Assembly: GCA_028293775.1 (NCBI GenBank)
Contig: JAQGOD010000128.1
Span: 1-7,008, forward strand
Reading direction: 5' to 3'
DNA: 7,008 nt
From: Gammaproteobacteria bacterium
Lineage (GTDB): Bacteria > Pseudomonadota > Gammaproteobacteria > Steroidobacterales > Steroidobacteraceae
The position numbers were made by a program, and so were the translations under genes. Of the stretch, positions 5,153 through 7,008 are shown in pieces (within the stretch, counting starts at the first letter, position 1; each line of letters starts with the position of its first letter). The notes beneath the pieces are model-generated. The model made no database searches, had not been told where the DNA came from, and saw only the letters and a list, made by a program, of their open reading frames with translations.

Positions 5153-7008
5153 AACGGTTGCCCCCTGTTCCCGAGTGTCTGCTCGACCAGGCTGCGCACT
5201 TCGGTCGCGGAACCCAAATTGAGGCAGCGCTGCGCGAGTTCTCGGCAGTCCGCAATGCGCAATGCGCCGATCTGACCCTTGAGCGCTGGTATCGCCGCCG
5301 GCACGACCGACAATTCGCGAATGCCGAGACCCAATAATAGCGGCACCGCCGTGGGATCGGCCGCGACACCGCCGCAGACGGCCGCTAGCTTGCCGGCCGC
5401 CCCGGCGGCGGTCCCGGCAGCCGCGATCAGCTGCAGCACGGCCGGATGCAAGGCATCGGTGCGCCGCGCCAGCTCCGAATGACCGCGGTCCATGGCGAGC
5501 GTGTATTGAGTGAGGTCATTGGTGCCGATGGACAGAAAATCGATTTCGCGGATCAGCGTTGCGGCCGTCAGTGCCGCGCTCGGCGTTTCGATCATGGCAC
5601 CGAGAGCAACACGTTGCTCGAGCTTCAGCTCGTCCGCAAGCTCATCGATGACGGTTTGCACGGCGAGTATTTCCGATAGGTCCGTCACCATTGGAATGAG
5701 CAGGCGCACAATGCCGGAGGGCTTCACGCGCAGCGCCGCTCGCAACTGTGTGCGCATCAAATCAGGATATAGCATGGCGGTTCGTATGCCGCGCATTCCC
5801 AATGCCGGATTCGCCTCGGGCGGCAGCGCCAGATAGCGCAGCGGCTTGTCGCCCCCTACATCCATCATCCGCAGTATCAACGGCCGACCGCCGAGCGCAT
5901 TGGCAATACTTTGATACGCCTCCGCTTGCTCATCTTCGGTCGGCGCCGTTTCTCGATCAATGAACAGGAATTCGGTACGCAGCAGCCCGCAACCCTCCGC
6001 GCCATTCGCCACTGCGGCGATGGCGTCACTGACACTGCCCAAGTTTGCGAATACTTCGATTCGGGTGCCATCGAGCGAACGGCATTCTTGAGTTGCCGCC
6101 AGGCGCAGTGCCGCGCCGCGGGCGAGCCGGGCCTCGACCGCCGTTCTTGCCGTTGCGAGTGCTTGCGCGGTGGGCGCGAAGTGCAGCGTGCCGTTGTCGG
6201 CGTCGAGGATCAGCGTCTGCCCATCAGGAATTTGGCGCAATTCCGCACCCACGCCAATAAGCATGGGTATTTCCATCGCGGCGGCCAGGATGGCAACGTG
6301 CGACGTCGCGCCGCCGCCGCTCAAGACAATGGCGGTTAGCCGGCGCCGATCGAGCGCAGTCAGCTCGGACGGCAGCAAATCGTCGGCCAGGAGCACCGCC
6401 TGCTCGGGCAACGGCAAATGCATGGGCCGCGCCTCGCCGGACAACGCCAGCAGCACATGGGCTTCGACATCCAGAAGATCATCGGCTCGCTCTCGCATGC
6501 GCGAATCATCGAGTGCTTCGAGCGCAGCGATGGATCGCCGTACGGCACTGCGCCAGGCGAATCCAGCGCTTTTGCCATGAGCGATCAGTTCGTACGCATG
6601 CTCATTCAGCGTCGGATCGTCCAAAAACTCGAGATGGGCAGCGATGATCTCCTGGCGCGCCGTCCCGCCGGCGCGGCGAACGCGCTCCAACCTGAGCCGT
6701 ACATTTGTGCGCGCCCGATCGAGTTCCTCGCGTTCATGGGCGATACTCGATCCCAGCTCGGTGACGTCGATCTGGCGGCGTTCGATTCGAGCAGCGCGGC
6801 CGACGGCAAATCCAGGAACCGCGCAGATGCCGCGCAGCTCGCCATCGCGCGGCGCGAGGTCTGCCACGCGCGGCTCTTGCGCCTTTACCGGTGCATGCGT
6901 CGACTCGATTCGTTGGGCCTCCTGCAGACCTTCGATCATGGCGTCTAGCGCCTGCGAGGCCTCATGGCCCTCGGAGCGCAGTGTCAATTCATCCCCATGG
7001 CGAACGCC
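5149..7008 (-). CDS. Phosphoenolpyruvate-protein phosphotransferase (HPr-EI fusion, 5' end outside window)
   Basis: The frame is open to the right edge, giving 619 codons plus a TGA stop. The TTG at 6987 is not a credible start: seven more in-frame codons precede it, and the first ~30 residues (V-R-H-G-D-E-L-T-L then A-S-Q-A-L-D-A-M-I-E-G-L) match the C-terminal strand and helix of HPr. After a linker, a complete Enzyme I follows. Numbering from the codon at 6987: L-R-G-I-C-A-V-P-G (51-59), phospho-accepting His230 in A-T-S-H-V-A-I, G-L-L-R-T-E-F-L-F (334-342), D-V-G-G-D-K-P-L-R (376-384), N-P-A-L-G-M-R (393-399), S-I-G-T-N-D-L-T-Q-Y (486-495) and Cys538 in V-C-G-G. EI takes phosphate from PEP and passes it to HPr in the cytoplasm. 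HPr-EI fusions of this kind usually begin with an EIIA domain, which would supply the domain missing from the adjacent permease; that part is not visible. The stop overlaps the nagE start by four bases. Confidence 0.93.
   Translation of the reverse strand, partial: GVRHGDELTLRSEGHEASQALDAMIEGLQEAQRIESTHAPVKAQEPRVADLAPRDGELRGICAVPGFAVGRAARIERRQIDVTELGSSIAHEREELDRARTNVRLRLERVRRAGGTARQEIIAAHLEFLDDPTLNEHAYELIAHGKSAGFAWRSAVRRSIAALEALDDSRMRERADDLLDVEAHVLLALSGEARPMHLPLPEQAVLLADDLLPSELTALDRRRLTAIVLSGGGATSHVAILAAAMEIPMLIGVGAELRQIPDGQTLILDADNGTLHFAPTAQALATARTAVEARLARGAALRLAATQECRSLDGTRIEVFANLGSVSDAIAAVANGAEGCGLLRTEFLFIDRETAPTEDEQAEAYQSIANALGGRPLILRMMDVGGDKPLRYLALPPEANPALGMRGIRTAMLYPDLMRTQLRAALRVKPSGIVRLLIPMVTDLSEILAVQTVIDELADELKLEQRVALGAMIETPSAALTAATLIREIDFLSIGTNDLTQYTLAMDRGHSELARRTDALHPAVLQLIAAAGTAAGAAGKLAAVCGGVAADPTAVPLLLGLGIRELSVVPAAIPALKGQIGALRIADCRELAQRCLNLGSATEVRSLVEQTLGNRGQPL

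Noticed and set aside
5250..5270. Short GCAATGC-type tandem repeat, with a similar string near 3659
   Set aside because: Two imperfect copies inside coding sequence are explained by the local codons; there is no array and no spacing pattern.
5149..6987. Stand-alone 612-residue Enzyme I starting at TTG 6987
   Set aside because: The reading frame continues to the window edge and the sequence around the TTG is the C-terminal end of an HPr domain, so the true start is outside the window.

Overview
The window is GC-rich, densely packed bacterial DNA. Gene content and protein style suggest a proteobacterium, most likely a gammaproteobacterium of the Xanthomonadales/Nevskiales/Steroidobacter type or an alphaproteobacterium of the Caulobacter type. 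This placement is inferred from the family mix (GlcNAc-type PTS with a fused EI, PF04820-type flavin halogenase, cupin_8 protein, periplasmic YceI); no marker gene in the window fixes it.

Left part (1-801): two divergent genes. A nitroreductase-family gene runs off the left edge on the minus strand (1-98, first 32 codons only). A secreted YceI-family lipocalin-like protein is on the plus strand (226-801). The 127-base gap between them (99-225) must hold both promoters and contains a small GC-rich hairpin just before the yceI ribosome binding site.

Right part (883-7008): a tight minus-strand gene cluster, read right to left. It contains (i) the C-terminal part of a phosphoenolpyruvate-protein phosphotransferase, with the end of an HPr domain fused to a complete Enzyme I, entering from the right edge; (ii) a NagE-like N-acetylglucosamine PTS permease with an EIIC domain and two EIIB domains, the second lacking the phospho-accepting cysteine; (iii) a flavin-dependent 'tryptophan halogenase' family protein with its catalytic Lys and Glu; and (iv) an FIH-like JmjC/cupin_8 Fe(II)/2-oxoglutarate dioxygenase-type protein. 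The junctions are a 4-base overlap, a 17-base gap with a near-perfect Shine-Dalgarno sequence, and another 4-base overlap, so the four are very probably one translationally coupled operon. A hairpin at 818-848 separates it from the convergent yceI gene.

Working model: phosphate passes from PEP through EI, HPr and probably an EIIA domain (expected in the unseen N-terminal part of the fusion) to the first EIIB domain of the permease, giving uptake and phosphorylation of GlcNAc or a related amino sugar. How the halogenase and dioxygenase serve a sugar-uptake operon is not known. Related halogenase and cupin genes recur beside TonB-dependent receptors and sugar-utilisation genes in several proteobacteria, and this is the most interesting association here. 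No RNA genes, mobile elements, CRISPR arrays or other insertions were seen.
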